DNA of 64,000 nt from an uncultured Emergencia sp. GTDB taxonomy: Bacteria; Bacillota; Clostridia; Peptostreptococcales; Anaerovoracaceae. A program made the position numbers and the translations under genes. The notes under the pieces were generated by a model. The model worked only from the letters and a program-made list of their open reading frames with translations. It did not search any database and was not told the origin of the DNA. Of this stretch, positions 22,701 through 31,926 are shown piece by piece. Location: the NCBI GenBank assembly GCA_937997955.1, contig CALLDR010000163.1, forward strand, positions 15,924-79,923. Direction: 5' to 3'. How positions within the stretch are numbered: position 1 is the stretch's first letter; each line of letters starts with the position of its first letter.

Positions 22701-23227
22701 GCGTCGTCGATGCTGGCTACGCCTGTGGTCCCCTCCAGCTGATTCATCAGCGTATCGCTGACAAAGGCGGAAAGCTCACTCCGGTCCATACCCTCACAGC
22801 TGACGGCGGCTACGTTGACCGGTATCATGTTTGGATTCAGTTTCATGATCGTCGGCGTTCCCACCATGTCTTCCCAGCTTCCGCTGATCAGGTTGATCTT
22901 CTGCAGAATGTCGGAAGATATGGTATCCATATTGACGCTGTTTTCAAATTCCAGCACGATCATGGAATAGTTGGCGTTGGATATGGACTGCACGTTTTTT
23001 ATATCAGTCAGCGTCGCCAGGCTCTGCTCCATAGGCTTGGTAACGGTTCCCTCCACCTTCTCCGGCGTCGCTCCCGGATACGGCGTGACGACGATGACGT
23101 AAGGCATGTCGATGTCTGGAAACAGGTCCGGCGTCATCTTGGTATATGACACGATGCCCGTCACCAGGATCAAAATAACTGCAACGAATACTGTAAATGG
23201 TTTTTTTACGCTATACTTAGACATCAT
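19739..23227 (-). CDS. RND-family efflux transporter with a coiled-coil insert
   Basis: An inner-membrane proton-driven exporter of the AcrB/SwrC type, 1162 residues, longer than the usual 1000-1050. The N-terminal helix, the TM4 motif GMLVDNSVVVIEN and the repeat-half helices are recognisable. About residues 205-330 are a long charged heptad region (repeated blocks such as EEQKKKLEEGKAQTEEGKKQ) inserted in the first extracytoplasmic loop. No membrane-fusion protein or outer-membrane factor is next to it; the insert may substitute for a fusion protein. The first ATG overlaps the tetR stop (ATGA); the second ATG, at 23224, is better spaced from AAGGAG. Confidence 0.93.
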   Translation of the reverse strand: MMSKYSVKKPFTVFVAVILILVTGIVSYTKMTPDLFPDIDMPYVIVVTPYPGATPEKVEGTVTKPMEQSLATLTDIKNVQSISNANYSMIVLEFENSVNMDTISSDILQKINLISGSWEDMVGTPTIMKLNPNMIPVNVAAVSCEGMDRSELSAFVSDTLMNQLEGTTGVASIDDAGILEEQVNVVISQDKIDAINNKILASVDAQLADAQNQLNAQKQKVADGKSEIEEQKKKLEEGKAQTEEGKKQLEEAREQLEASKEMLPEEQYEAQAAALAESEEQLAATEKQLTAGEKKLKETSSQLNEASGQLQKAQSQLDTQAAQARESADIGEAITTEMISGILQGQNFSMPAGYVQEDGIKYLVSVGDQVSTEEQAKNLFLFDSGVDSVGKIYLKDVADIFVSDNADDLYAKINGENGIMLSFSKQSNYATAEVCENIQDKFDSLSAEYEGLKFTTLMDQGDYIHLVVDSILSSLLWGALFAILILFLFLRSVKPTIITICSIPISLIFAILLMYFSGISINLISMSGLAVSVGMLVDNSVVVIENTVRLRRQGATAAQAAVAGARQVGGAITASTLTTICVFVPIIFTDGLTRQLFTDMALTVAYTLIASLIVALTLVPAMSSKMLVNIKTEESRFHTALIEKYRKSIWFVLRHKAPVLLLAVALLAGSVYFSLEKGFIFMPEMSSPQLQATMEMPKGASLEETKEQADEAMERMEQVEEIETVGAMLSSGGMGDASQTSVSFYIMLKEDAERTSGEIAEDINQRCEGMTGEVNASGSSMSDFSSAMGGSGVTVNVYSSDLDDLQETAKGISEELSQVKGIESVESGIQESDKEYHFTVKKTAAMKKGLTVAQVYAAIVDAMTYEDTATTVTWEDNDYDVVVSSEAKDALTTKDIKNLTLEIKGSDGEVQKVKLNDIAELEEKETLKAINRDNQSRYLTVTGTLAKGYNVTKVTSAAEKALSGYELPEGTTIEFSGENETIMDAMGDLVLMLILGIVFVYLIMVAQFQSLKSPFIIMFTIPLAFTGGLLTLLIFGKEISVIAMLGMIMLTGIIVNNGIVLVDYINQLRAGGMAKREAIAEAGQTRMRPILMTSLTTILGLVVMAFGNSAGTDMMQPVALVCIGGLVYATLLTLYVVPAIYDIMNKEECHHISDEDLELDLN

Positions 23228-23832
23228 GATCTCCTTTCCATTCTGCCCCTCAACAGGTCCAGGGTTGCCGCGAACTCCTGGTAGACCCCTTCCGCTCCGT
23301 CAAAGTCGTACAGGCACTCGGTCGCCGCCTCTTTCAACACGGCAAAGAGCACCCGCGCCAAACGGTAAATCTCGTCCTCGCTTTCGACCGCCAAAAGCTC
23401 TCTGTCGCTTTCCTCTAACAAGATGTCCAGGGTCTCCTGCTGTACGGCCATGGCGTAGTCAAAGGTGCAGCTCTTCCCTCCGGCCTCCATGATCAGGTTC
23501 ATCAGCGCCTTGCGGACCGTTTCGTCCTCTGCCAGCTCTATCATGTTTCTGAAGAGGCCGGCCAGTCCATCAAAGAGGTCTCCGCCGGACGCTTTCATGG
23601 ACGCCCTGACGGCATCGGTAAACTGAACTACGTAATCCGCCAGTACGTACTGAGCCAGATCGTACTTATCCTCAAAATACTGATAAAAACTCCCTCTGCT
23701 GATGCCCGCGTTCTGAATGATCTGGTTGATGGACATCTCGCTGACCGGCACCCGGATCAGCTCGTCTACCGCCGCGTTGAACACCCTGAGCCGCTTTTCA
23801 TCCGGCAGATTGTAATATGTATCCTTTGGCAT
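23224..23832 (-). CDS. TetR/AcrR-family repressor
   Basis: A 202-residue regulator. The N-terminal helix-turn-helix is clear (RLRVFNAAVDELI, then INQIIQNAGISRGSFYQYFEDKYDL). The rest is an alpha-helical ligand-binding domain without a specific signature. Its stop overlaps the start of the RND transporter gene, so the two are one operon. Two TGACA-N3-TGTCA palindromes in the promoter just upstream are the likely operator. It most probably responds to a substrate of the pump. Confidence 0.92.
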   Translation of the reverse strand: MPKDTYYNLPDEKRLRVFNAAVDELIRVPVSEMSINQIIQNAGISRGSFYQYFEDKYDLAQYVLADYVVQFTDAVRASMKASGGDLFDGLAGLFRNMIELAEDETVRKALMNLIMEAGGKSCTFDYAMAVQQETLDILLEESDRELLAVESEDEIYRLARVLFAVLKEAATECLYDFDGAEGVYQEFAATLDLLRGRMERRS

Positions 23833-23907
23833 GAAAATGCCTCCTTTTTCTTTCGTTCTCTCCTCCTGATATGACCTATGAACGGTTCATAAAATGCCAC
23901 AAAAAAA

Positions 23908-23960
23908 TGACACCTTGTCACATCATCATTCAGTATACATGACAGGGTGTCATATGTCAA
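23908..23960 (-). promoter_or_regulatory. tetR-RND promoter with two operator palindromes
   Basis: Minus-strand promoter: -35 TTGACA (23955-23960), 17-bp spacer, -10 TATACT (23932-23937). The palindrome TGACAGGGTGTCA (23940-23952) fills the spacer, and a second, TGACACCTTGTCA (23908-23920), lies just downstream of -10, 32 bp away. Both fit TGACA-N3-TGTCA. Bound repressor would block the promoter completely. Confidence 0.82.
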
Positions 23961-23986
23961 TAAAAACTCTGTGTTTCTCTTTTCTT

Positions 23987-25129
23987 TTATCCTCTTTTTT
24001 TCCCGATCTTCCACACGGCCTCCGCCGCGGCACGCACCTCTCTGCGGGTATTGAAGGGACCGACGGAAAGGCGGACGCCGCCGGTGTTCCAGGTGCCGAT
24101 GGTCTTATGGGCCAGCCCGGCGCAGTGATATCCGCTTCGGACGGCGATGCCGTAATCCCGGTTCAGCCTGGCCGCTGCCTCTTCACACTCCATGCCCCGT
24201 ATGTTGAACAGGCTGATGCCGGTCTTCCCCTCTGGGGCCGGCCCGTACAGATCTACAAAGTCCATACCGGCGATCATCTCGTCAAAGTAACGGATCAGTT
24301 CTCTCTCATAGGCCTCTATGGCTTTGACGCCCACCTTCTGCAGGACGCGGACGGAATAGCCCAGGCCGATGATGCCCGGCGCGTTGACCGTGCCCGCCTC
24401 AAATCCCTCCGGAAACTCTTCCGGCTGGACCCGGCTTCTGGATTCTGTTCCTGTGCCGCCGCAGAGCAGCGGCGTCAGCTGGATGGACGGATCCACATAC
24501 AGCCCTCCCGTGCCCAGCGGTCCCAGAAGCCCCTTATGGCCGGGAAATGCCAGCAGTGAAATGCCCAGCTTTTCAACATCTATATCGGCGCAGCCGGCCA
24601 GCTGGGCGGCGTCTACCAGCAGGGGAATCTGCCTCTCCGCGCAGATCCTTCCGATATCGTCCAGCGGCTGAATGGTTCCGGTGACATTGGACGCCCCGGT
24701 CACCGCCACCAGCCGCGTATCCTCTGTTACGGCAGCTTCGATATCCTCCGCGCTGACAAAGCCCTCCTCGCTGCCGGAGACGATGGTGTGACTGACACCC
24801 TTTGATCGAAGATGCTCCAGAGGCCGCAGGACGGAGTTGTGCTCCATGGACGTGGTGACCACGTGGTCTCCTTCCCTCAGCATACCCAGCAGGGCCAGGT
24901 TCAGGCTTTCGGTGGTGTTTTTGGTGAAGACCAGGCGGCTGGCGTCGCGGATGTGAAAGAGCCTGGCCGTCTCCTTTCTCGCCTGGTAGACCCTTTCGCC
25001 GGTCATCATGGACATGTCGTGGCCGGAACGTCCGGGGTTGCCGCAGTAGCGCTCCATGCAGTCCCCCATTTCTGCCGCCATGCCGGCGGGCTTCGGAAAA
25101 GAAGTCGCGCTGTTATCCAAGTATATCAT
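23987..25129 (-). CDS. Class V PLP-dependent enzyme, cysteine desulfurase-like
   Basis: A 380-residue fold-type I protein of the SufS/CsdA group. The start MIYLDNSATSFPKP, the PLP-lysine region FPGHKGLLGPLGTGGLY and VRSGYHCAGLAHKTIGT (with the mobile-loop cysteine) are typical of cysteine desulfurases and selenocysteine lyases. It has no sufU, iscU or nifU partner nearby, so it could serve sulfur mobilisation or another beta-lyase reaction. The ATG at 25129 has GAGAGG 9 nt upstream; a GTG 9 bp earlier is possible. It lies upstream of tetR in the same direction but with a separate promoter between. Confidence 0.88.
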   Translation of the reverse strand: MIYLDNSATSFPKPAGMAAEMGDCMERYCGNPGRSGHDMSMMTGERVYQARKETARLFHIRDASRLVFTKNTTESLNLALLGMLREGDHVVTTSMEHNSVLRPLEHLRSKGVSHTIVSGSEEGFVSAEDIEAAVTEDTRLVAVTGASNVTGTIQPLDDIGRICAERQIPLLVDAAQLAGCADIDVEKLGISLLAFPGHKGLLGPLGTGGLYVDPSIQLTPLLCGGTGTESRSRVQPEEFPEGFEAGTVNAPGIIGLGYSVRVLQKVGVKAIEAYERELIRYFDEMIAGMDFVDLYGPAPEGKTGISLFNIRGMECEEAAARLNRDYGIAVRSGYHCAGLAHKTIGTWNTGGVRLSVGPFNTRREVRAAAEAVWKIGKKRG

Positions 25130-25153
25130 TGATTTCACCTCTCAAAAGAAAAT

Positions 25154-25172
25154 GGAGGACGTAAAGTCCTCC
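25154..25172 (-). terminator. Terminator after the CmpB-type gene
   Basis: A GGAGGAC/GTCCTCC stem with a 5-nt loop; on the minus strand ATTTTCTTTTG follows. It is located just past the stop of the membrane protein gene at 25179. Confidence 0.8.
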
Positions 25173-25178
25173 TATATC

Positions 25179-25727
25179 CTATTCTGCTTCTTTTGAAATG
25201 GTGCCTTTCTTCCTGCGGCGGAACAGGGCTGCGGTCCCGTCGACGCAGTCGCCCGTCATCTCCAGAAGGACGACGCTCAGAAATACCATGTGTATCCACG
25301 GGTTTATCCACCGGATCACAGCTGTCAGCAGCGGCTGCAGATGGACGGCTGTTATGACGCCTCCCGCCATCCAGAGCAACGGATCGGAGGCGGTTATATG
25401 GACCAGCCACTTTCCACTGCAGAGCCGCGTCAGAATCCCAAATACCAGGGCGCAGGCCAATCCCGCCCCCAAGGCGCAGACGGCGGCCGCCGGCAGTGTC
25501 ATATCCCGGTCAGTTCCCAGCCAGGAAGCCAGCTCCCGTGCCGCAAGACCGGTCCCCGCGACGATCAAAAGGGCTCCTATGCCAAAGCCCGGCATATAGG
25601 GGCCTTTGCACAGGCCTCTTCCGCCCGGTCTCTTCCTCAGGGCGAAGACGCAGCGGTCCGCGGCCCAGCCCAGAATACTGTACAGGGCGAAAAACAACAG
25701 TATCTCATACAGCTGATACTCTCTCAT
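25179..25727 (-). CDS. CmpB-type putative ABC-transporter-like membrane protein
   Basis: A 182-residue integral membrane protein with about five helices. The N-terminal block LLFFALYSILGWAADR and GGRGLCKGPYMPGFGIGALL match the pattern of the Clostridial ABC_trans_CmpB family (short loop with NGP-Y-P-YGxGA). The family has no proven role; the name comes from distant resemblance to ABC permeases, and no ATPase is adjacent. The ATG is at 25727. The YdcF-type gene ends 3 bp upstream, so the two form an operon. Confidence 0.75.
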   Translation of the reverse strand: MREYQLYEILLFFALYSILGWAADRCVFALRKRPGGRGLCKGPYMPGFGIGALLIVAGTGLAARELASWLGTDRDMTLPAAAVCALGAGLACALVFGILTRLCSGKWLVHITASDPLLWMAGGVITAVHLQPLLTAVIRWINPWIHMVFLSVVLLEMTGDCVDGTAALFRRRKKGTISKEAE

Positions 25728-25730
25728 ACG

Positions 25731-26441
25731 CTATTCTCCATGGGTGACGAGGCCGCTGCCGTTGATAGGAATCGCCTCACCGCCCAGCTCCGACTCCGGC
25801 CTGGTTATGACCTTGAAGAAGTCCTTGACCCTGGCCAGGACCTCGCGGACCTCACGAACAGCCTGTCCGCTGTACTTCATCTGGTCAGAGGAAACGCCTT
25901 TGACCTCCAGCCCCAGCTTTTCGCCCAGATAGAGAGCCCGGTACTCGTGGTAGGTTTGGGTCACGACGATCGCAGAGGAAACGCCGAAGATGCTCTGGGC
26001 TCTGTACATGGAATCGTAGGTGGAAAATCCCGCGTGGTCGCAGAAGATGTCCTCCTCCGGCACGCCGGCCCTTTTCACATAGTTCAGCATGACGTGGATC
26101 TCATTGTGATCCACCTGGCCGTTATCTCCGGTGAGAAGCAGCTTTGGCGCGACGCCAAGCTCGTAGAGCAATATGCCCGTGTCCAGCCGGTCCTTCAGCA
26201 TAGGCGTCGGCGTCTCGTCGTCGCGGATCCCCGCGCCCAAAACCATGATGCAGTCCGCGTCAAGGTCCTTCAGGGCCTGTGTCTCTGAAGGGAGCAGCGT
26301 TTCCTTGTCCTCTGTGATGGCGCACTGTATATTGTCCATTTCCTTATTTACGATGTGATTGTTGATGGTCATTCCCGCAACGCCCGCGGCGACAGCCAGC
26401 ACCGCGATCAGCAGGACCAGTCTTCCTATTAGCCTTTTCAT
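25731..26441 (-). CDS. YdcF/SanA-family (DUF218) membrane-anchored protein
   Basis: A 236-residue protein. An N-terminal membrane anchor (residues 4-24, RLIGRLVLLIAVLAVAAGV) is followed by an outward-facing DUF218 domain with IMVLGAGIRDDETPTPMLKDRL, LLLTGDNG, and SSAIVVTQTYHEYRALYLGEKLG. SanA of E. coli affects envelope permeability to vancomycin; the enzymatic activity is unknown. The motif set is complete. It is first in an operon with the CmpB-type gene and divergent from aroB. Confidence 0.88.
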   Translation of the reverse strand: MKRLIGRLVLLIAVLAVAAGVAGMTINNHIVNKEMDNIQCAITEDKETLLPSETQALKDLDADCIMVLGAGIRDDETPTPMLKDRLDTGILLYELGVAPKLLLTGDNGQVDHNEIHVMLNYVKRAGVPEEDIFCDHAGFSTYDSMYRAQSIFGVSSAIVVTQTYHEYRALYLGEKLGLEVKGVSSDQMKYSGQAVREVREVLARVKDFFKVITRPESELGGEAIPINGSGLVTHGE

Positions 26442-26535
26442 GATTCCTCACCCCTCGTTTTGATAGCCTTGTTTTAATAGCCTTGTCATACAAAATAGTT
26501 TATACGACCCTGTCTGAAATTGCAATAGCTACTTT

Positions 26536-26564
26536 TTGCAAATTTGGTGAAAGCGTGTTATAAT
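26536..26564 (+). promoter_or_regulatory. aroB promoter
   Basis: -35 TTGCAA (26536-26541), 17-bp spacer, -10 TATAAT (26559-26564). The transcript would have a leader of about 80 nt before the aroB ATG. Confidence 0.8.
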
Positions 26565-26651
26565 GAATGTACTCGATCATATTGCAGCCCGGAGCCAGAC
26601 TCCCGGCTGGCGAAAGTATTTTCTCAGTCAATATCAGGAGAGCAGGAAACC

Positions 26652-27701
<1,050 letters not shown>

Positions 27702-27791
27702 TTCAATGATGCCTGACCCGCGGGAGCCTTTCACGTTCCCAATTTAATATATATTGCGTTACACTTGCTTTTTTAAGCGGCTGACCTAAAA

Positions 27792-27836
27792 CGCCGGAAT
27801 TTCACGTAAACGGAAATTCCGGCGCCTTTCTTTTTT
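27792..27836. terminator. Terminator between aroB and the GNAT gene
   Basis: CGCCGGAATTTC and GAAATTCCGGCG form an exact 12-bp stem around a 9-nt loop, followed by CCTTTCTTTTTTG on the plus strand. The converging GNAT gene ends at 27844, so it may serve both directions. Confidence 0.9.
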
Positions 27837-27843
27837 GTTCAGG

Positions 27844-28383
27844 TTATTTATGATTATTCTCCCACTCTTCCTTCAGCATGGAAAAGATCATGGAATCCCG
27901 CAGCGTGCCGTCATAGATCTTATAGGTCCTCCGCAGGGTTCCCTCGTAGGTGAATCCGCATTTTTCAATGACCCGCTGCGACCGGGCGTTGACCCTGGAT
28001 GTGCAGATGCCGATCTGGTCCAGCCCAAGCTCACAAAAGCCGAAGCGCAGCACTTCTCTGGCCGCTTCTGTCATATAGCCGCGGCCCCAGTGGTCCTCCG
28101 CCAGATTGTAGCCCAGCTCCCGGCTGTTGGCGTCAGGCCGCAGCCGGTCCGGTTCCAGGGCGATGATGCCTACGACCTTTTCTTCCCCCTTGACCCGGAC
28201 AGCCCAGGCCTCTGTAGGGATAAGCAGCTCTTCGATGACCTGGCGGGAATATTCCACGCTCTTGTGAGGCTCCCATCCGGCGGGAGGCCCTACATGGGGA
28301 TTCTTCGCGTAGTCGTAAAGCTCCTCCGCGTCATCTATCGTAAACATCGTCAGTGTCAATCTCTCTGTTTCCAGCGTCTTCAT
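27844..28383 (-). CDS. GNAT-family N-acetyltransferase (RimJ/RimL type)
   Basis: A 179-residue acetyl-CoA-dependent transferase. The family pattern is clear: LETERLTLTMFTIDDAEELY at the start, LGYNLAEDHWGRGYMTEAAREVL for the acetyl-CoA pyrophosphate loop, and NARSQRVIEKCGFTYEGTLR near the end. This subgroup acetylates N-termini of ribosomal or other proteins or small molecules; the target is unknown. It is last in the minus-strand run after ltaS, 96 bp away. Confidence 0.9.
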   Translation of the reverse strand: MKTLETERLTLTMFTIDDAEELYDYAKNPHVGPPAGWEPHKSVEYSRQVIEELLIPTEAWAVRVKGEEKVVGIIALEPDRLRPDANSRELGYNLAEDHWGRGYMTEAAREVLRFGFCELGLDQIGICTSRVNARSQRVIEKCGFTYEGTLRRTYKIYDGTLRDSMIFSMLKEEWENNHK

Positions 28384-28479
28384 AGGGTTTCTCCTTTCAA
28401 TCTGCCGCGCGCAGGCTTTCTCCTGCCATTCATTTCGGCAGACCCAGCGGCCTGGCGGCGCTCCGCCTGCCGCGCTGCT

Positions 28480-30465
28480 TTATTCCGTGGTACTGATGAT
28501 CTCCTTGTTGGACTTGTCAATCTGGCTGACCTTCATGTTGACCGCGTCGGCCGGATCCACTTCCTCCTGCAGTCCCAGCAGGTTCGGACCCAGATAGATG
28601 GTCTTCAGCGTCTCGCCGTCCAGGGTAACCTTGCTGTATTCAGTAAAGTTCTGGCCCTTGATATAGTATTTGCCGCCGACGCTGACCACCTTCTCGATGG
28701 TAATATCCTTAACGCCCATCTTCATGCCCGCCTTTTCAAACGGATTGGCGCCGCCGTAGATATAATTCTTGCCGTAGAGCATATCGTAGCCCAGCAGCTT
28801 CAGGTTGGACAGATAATCCTTCGACTTGTGGTCCACGGTCTGATGATATTTGATCGTCGTGCCCGTGTGGATATCCAGACGGTCGAACACCTCTGCCGCC
28901 AGCTGGTAAGTGGTCAGGTTTTTGTCCTCTTTTTCCATGCCAAAGTTGCCCCAGATCACGTACTGGGTCTGGTACAGGTCTTTGGCGTCGTAAGATCCCT
29001 CTGTCACGTCCAGGGCCGGAATGTGGTCGCCGTACATGACCAGGATCACGTCTTCGTCGAACTCTGACAAGGTTTCTGTCAGGTCTTTGACGAACTGATC
29101 CATCTCGTAAACCTGGTTGACGTAGTATTCGTACTTCCATTTCAGCTCTTCGCTCGGCGCGTCGGTGACCTCGATCTTCGGATTCTTGATCAGCTGCTCC
29201 GTCGGGTATTTGCCGTGGCCCTGTACGGAGATGGTATAGATATAGTCGTGGCCCTCGCTGGAATTCAGCGCGTCCATGATCTGCTCCGTTAGAATGGAAT
29301 CCTTGGCCCAGTTCTTCGGCGTCTTCGGCACGTCGCTCATGTATTCCAGAGAGGTAAAGGTATCGTAGCCGATGTTGTCAAAGACTTCGTTTCTGTTGTA
29401 GAACAGGGCTCTGTGGTTGTGGATGGCGTGGGTGGAATATCCCATGGACTTCAGGTCTCTGGCGATGGATTCCGCCGTCTTTTCCTTCAAAACCGACTTG
29501 AAAGGATATTCGCCCGGTCCGAAGAACTTGACGGAAAGTCCAGTCATGACTTCAAACTCGGTGTTCGCCGTTCCCGCGCCGCAGGCCGGAACCGTCAGGC
29601 TGCCGGTGGAATAGTTCTCCATCAGGCTGCGGTAATACGGTATCGGATCCTCTGACAGCTCAATGTTGTTGAACAGGGTCGGGTCCACGAAGGATTCCAG
29701 CTGCAGGAATAAGATGTTGGGATGCTCCTCATCTTCGTCCGTCTCTGTCAGCTTCATGGTGCCGTCTTCTCCATACTGATCTTTGTCAAAGATGGCCTTG
29801 ACCGCCTTTTCGTCGTAGCCCATCGGCTTAGGAATGCCCGTGTTGAGCCAGGTGTTGATGAAGCAGTACGGCACGCCGTAGTCCTCATAAGCGTAAGCCA
29901 GGTTTCCGAAGAAGGTGGACAGCACGCCGATCTTCACCAGGCCGAAGGTGGCTCCAAAGGTCATGGCGATGACCAGCAGGACGGCCGCGATATTCCTCTT
30001 CAGCTTTACCTCGCCCTTCGGCTTTTTCGGCGCTTTGATGAACAGTATGATCAAAGCGATGACGCCGATGACGATGCCCCCGGCGATCAAAGCGATCTCC
30101 GTCGTGGAAAAATAATTGGTCAGCAGGGTGGCTCCATCGGTGATGGCGCTCAGATCCTTCACCGTAAACGGCGTCATGCGCTGGATCAAGATGACGCCGT
30201 TGGTGATGCCCACGCCCATCCAAACCAGGGTGACGATGACGATAAAAAATACCCGCCGCCGGAATACGGTCGCTATAGCCAGCATGGCAAAGATGATCAG
30301 GGTGTTGTACAAAAACACCACCGGGCTTTCAAACAGAAAGACAAATCCGCCCATGCCCTTTCTTGCCAGCGTTTCTATGGCCAGGTTCATCAGAAACGCC
30401 CATACCAGGCAAAAGAAAAAACTGTTGTGCAAATATTTCCTGTAAAAGTTCTTTGCTTTTTCCAT
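28480..30465 (-). CDS. ltaS: LTA-synthase-family sulfatase-fold membrane enzyme
   Basis: A 661-residue protein with five N-terminal membrane helices (within about residues 10-190) and a large extracellular alkaline-phosphatase-superfamily domain. The catalytic threonine segment GAGTANTEFEVMTG, the metal-binding LFLQLESFVDP and VMYGDHIPALD are visible. LtaS enzymes transfer glycerol phosphate from phosphatidylglycerol to grow lipoteichoic acid. Clostridia carry several paralogues, so the exact polymer is uncertain. The ATG at 30465 has GAGGATAGGA. It follows rsmA by 19 bp. Confidence 0.9.
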   Translation of the reverse strand: MEKAKNFYRKYLHNSFFFCLVWAFLMNLAIETLARKGMGGFVFLFESPVVFLYNTLIIFAMLAIATVFRRRVFFIVIVTLVWMGVGITNGVILIQRMTPFTVKDLSAITDGATLLTNYFSTTEIALIAGGIVIGVIALIILFIKAPKKPKGEVKLKRNIAAVLLVIAMTFGATFGLVKIGVLSTFFGNLAYAYEDYGVPYCFINTWLNTGIPKPMGYDEKAVKAIFDKDQYGEDGTMKLTETDEDEEHPNILFLQLESFVDPTLFNNIELSEDPIPYYRSLMENYSTGSLTVPACGAGTANTEFEVMTGLSVKFFGPGEYPFKSVLKEKTAESIARDLKSMGYSTHAIHNHRALFYNRNEVFDNIGYDTFTSLEYMSDVPKTPKNWAKDSILTEQIMDALNSSEGHDYIYTISVQGHGKYPTEQLIKNPKIEVTDAPSEELKWKYEYYVNQVYEMDQFVKDLTETLSEFDEDVILVMYGDHIPALDVTEGSYDAKDLYQTQYVIWGNFGMEKEDKNLTTYQLAAEVFDRLDIHTGTTIKYHQTVDHKSKDYLSNLKLLGYDMLYGKNYIYGGANPFEKAGMKMGVKDITIEKVVSVGGKYYIKGQNFTEYSKVTLDGETLKTIYLGPNLLGLQEEVDPADAVNMKVSQIDKSNKEIISTTE

Positions 30466-30484
30466 TGTTCCTATCCTCTTTTCT

Positions 30485-31339
30485 CTATTCCCTTTTGCTG
30501 AAATAGTTTGCCAGATCCGCAAATTCGTCTAACGACAAGGTCTCAGCTCTCCTCTTTTCGTCTATGCCGCAGGCGGCAAGCGCCTCTTTGACGTCTTCCT
30601 TCGTTACGCTGCCTATACCCATGAGCGAGTTAGACAGTGTCTTCCGCCTTTGACCGAATCCGGCTTTGATGCAGCGGAAAAACATCTCCTCGTCCACAAG
30701 CTCCACCGGCTTCTCCCTGCGGATGTTCAGCCGGAGCACGGCGGAATCCACCTTTGGCACCGGCACGAAGACTTCCTTCGGCACGATAGCTACGCTGTCG
30801 ACGGTGCAGTAATACTGTACGGCCACGGACAGCGCGCCGTAGCTCTTGGAGCCGGGCTGGGATTTGATCCTGTCAGCGACTTCCTTCTGCATCATGATGG
30901 TGATGCTGTCGGCCATGACGTGGTTTTCCAGCAGCGCCATGATGATAGGCGTCGTAATGTAATAGGGAAGATTCCCGATGATTCGCGCGTGGCGGCAGCC
31001 TGAGCTTTGAATGATCTGGTTGAGATCTGTCTTCAGCACGTCCTGATGTATGATCTCTACGTTGTCAAAGCCGCCCAGGGTCTCCCGCAGGATGGGGATC
31101 AGATTCTGATCGATCTCCACAGCCACCACTTTGGCGGCCAGCTGCGCGGCCTCCGCCGTAAGCACGCCGATACCGGGGCCGATCTCTATGACCAGGTCCT
31201 CTCCGGTGATCTGGGTGGCCTCTATGATCTTATCTATGATATTCTTGTCCGTCAGGAAATTCTGTCCCAGACTTTTGGACAGCTTGAACCCATATCGTTC
31301 TTTGATGTCCCTGATGGTGGACGGTGCATATAACTTCAT
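30485..31339 (-). CDS. rsmA: 16S rRNA (adenine-1518/1519-N6) dimethyltransferase
   Basis: KsgA family, 284 residues. It dimethylates two adjacent adenines near the 3' end of 16S rRNA during 30S assembly. Motifs seen: SLGQNFLTDKNI, SAM-binding VIEIGPGIGVLT, and catalytic NLPYYITTPI. The ATG at 31339 overlaps the rnmV stop by 4 bp (ATGA), and AAGGAAT is 6 nt upstream. The rnmV-ksgA order is the usual one in Firmicutes. Confidence 0.96.
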   Translation of the reverse strand: MKLYAPSTIRDIKERYGFKLSKSLGQNFLTDKNIIDKIIEATQITGEDLVIEIGPGIGVLTAEAAQLAAKVVAVEIDQNLIPILRETLGGFDNVEIIHQDVLKTDLNQIIQSSGCRHARIIGNLPYYITTPIIMALLENHVMADSITIMMQKEVADRIKSQPGSKSYGALSVAVQYYCTVDSVAIVPKEVFVPVPKVDSAVLRLNIRREKPVELVDEEMFFRCIKAGFGQRRKTLSNSLMGIGSVTKEDVKEALAACGIDEKRRAETLSLDEFADLANYFSKRE

Positions 31340-31926
31340 TCTAATTCCTTAACCTTTTCCAAAAATTCTTCCCGGGAAATCTGAAACTGATTCAGCTTCC
31401 TGAGAAAGCTTTTGCTGTTTCCATAGCCGATGGACAGCAGGTTTCCCAGCTGCTCCCGCCGTGCCTTGGCTCTGGGGCCGCCGGCCAGCTCCCACTGGAA
31501 GAGATCTTCCTCGGTGAAGCTGCCGTCTCTGCTCCCGGAGGTGCAGTGGGCTTTTTCCAGCGCTTCGATGATATCCTCCGGCCTGGCGTTTTCCACGCCT
31601 ACGTTGCCGTTTTTCAGGGCCTTCCCTTTGGGAAGAAAGGCCTGACGGCAGCCGGGATATCTTTCCGCGATTTGTCTGCGTATCTTTTCGCCCGCGTAGT
31701 CGGGATCGGTAAACACGATGATTCCCTGATCTTCATAGGCCTTGTCGATCTGGGGCCAGATGGAGTCCGGCATGCCGAATCCGTGGGTCTCTATGGTCAT
31801 GGCGTCCACCGCCCGCCGGATGGCCGCGGTATCGTCCCGACCTTCCACGATGATGGCTTCTTTAATCGTTATCTTCCTGTCCCTGATCGTCGCTTTGGTT
31901 TTCGTTTTCATCTTGGTCTTCGTCAT
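31336..31926 (-). CDS. rnmV: Ribonuclease M5
   Basis: A Toprim-domain nuclease that matures 5S rRNA. The Toprim motifs IKEAIIVEGRDD and IIVFTDPDYAGEKIRRQI are intact, as is FLPKGKALKNGNVGVENA. The start is unclear. Several in-frame ATGs (31941, 31926, 31911) lie in a lysine/threonine repeat region, all inside the 3' end of divIC in another frame, and none has a clear ribosome site. I chose 31926; family members usually begin only a few residues before IKExIVVEGRDD. Translation is probably coupled to divIC. Confidence 0.88.
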   Translation of the reverse strand: MTKTKMKTKTKATIRDRKITIKEAIIVEGRDDTAAIRRAVDAMTIETHGFGMPDSIWPQIDKAYEDQGIIVFTDPDYAGEKIRRQIAERYPGCRQAFLPKGKALKNGNVGVENARPEDIIEALEKAHCTSGSRDGSFTEEDLFQWELAGGPRAKARREQLGNLLSIGYGNSKSFLRKLNQFQISREEFLEKVKELE

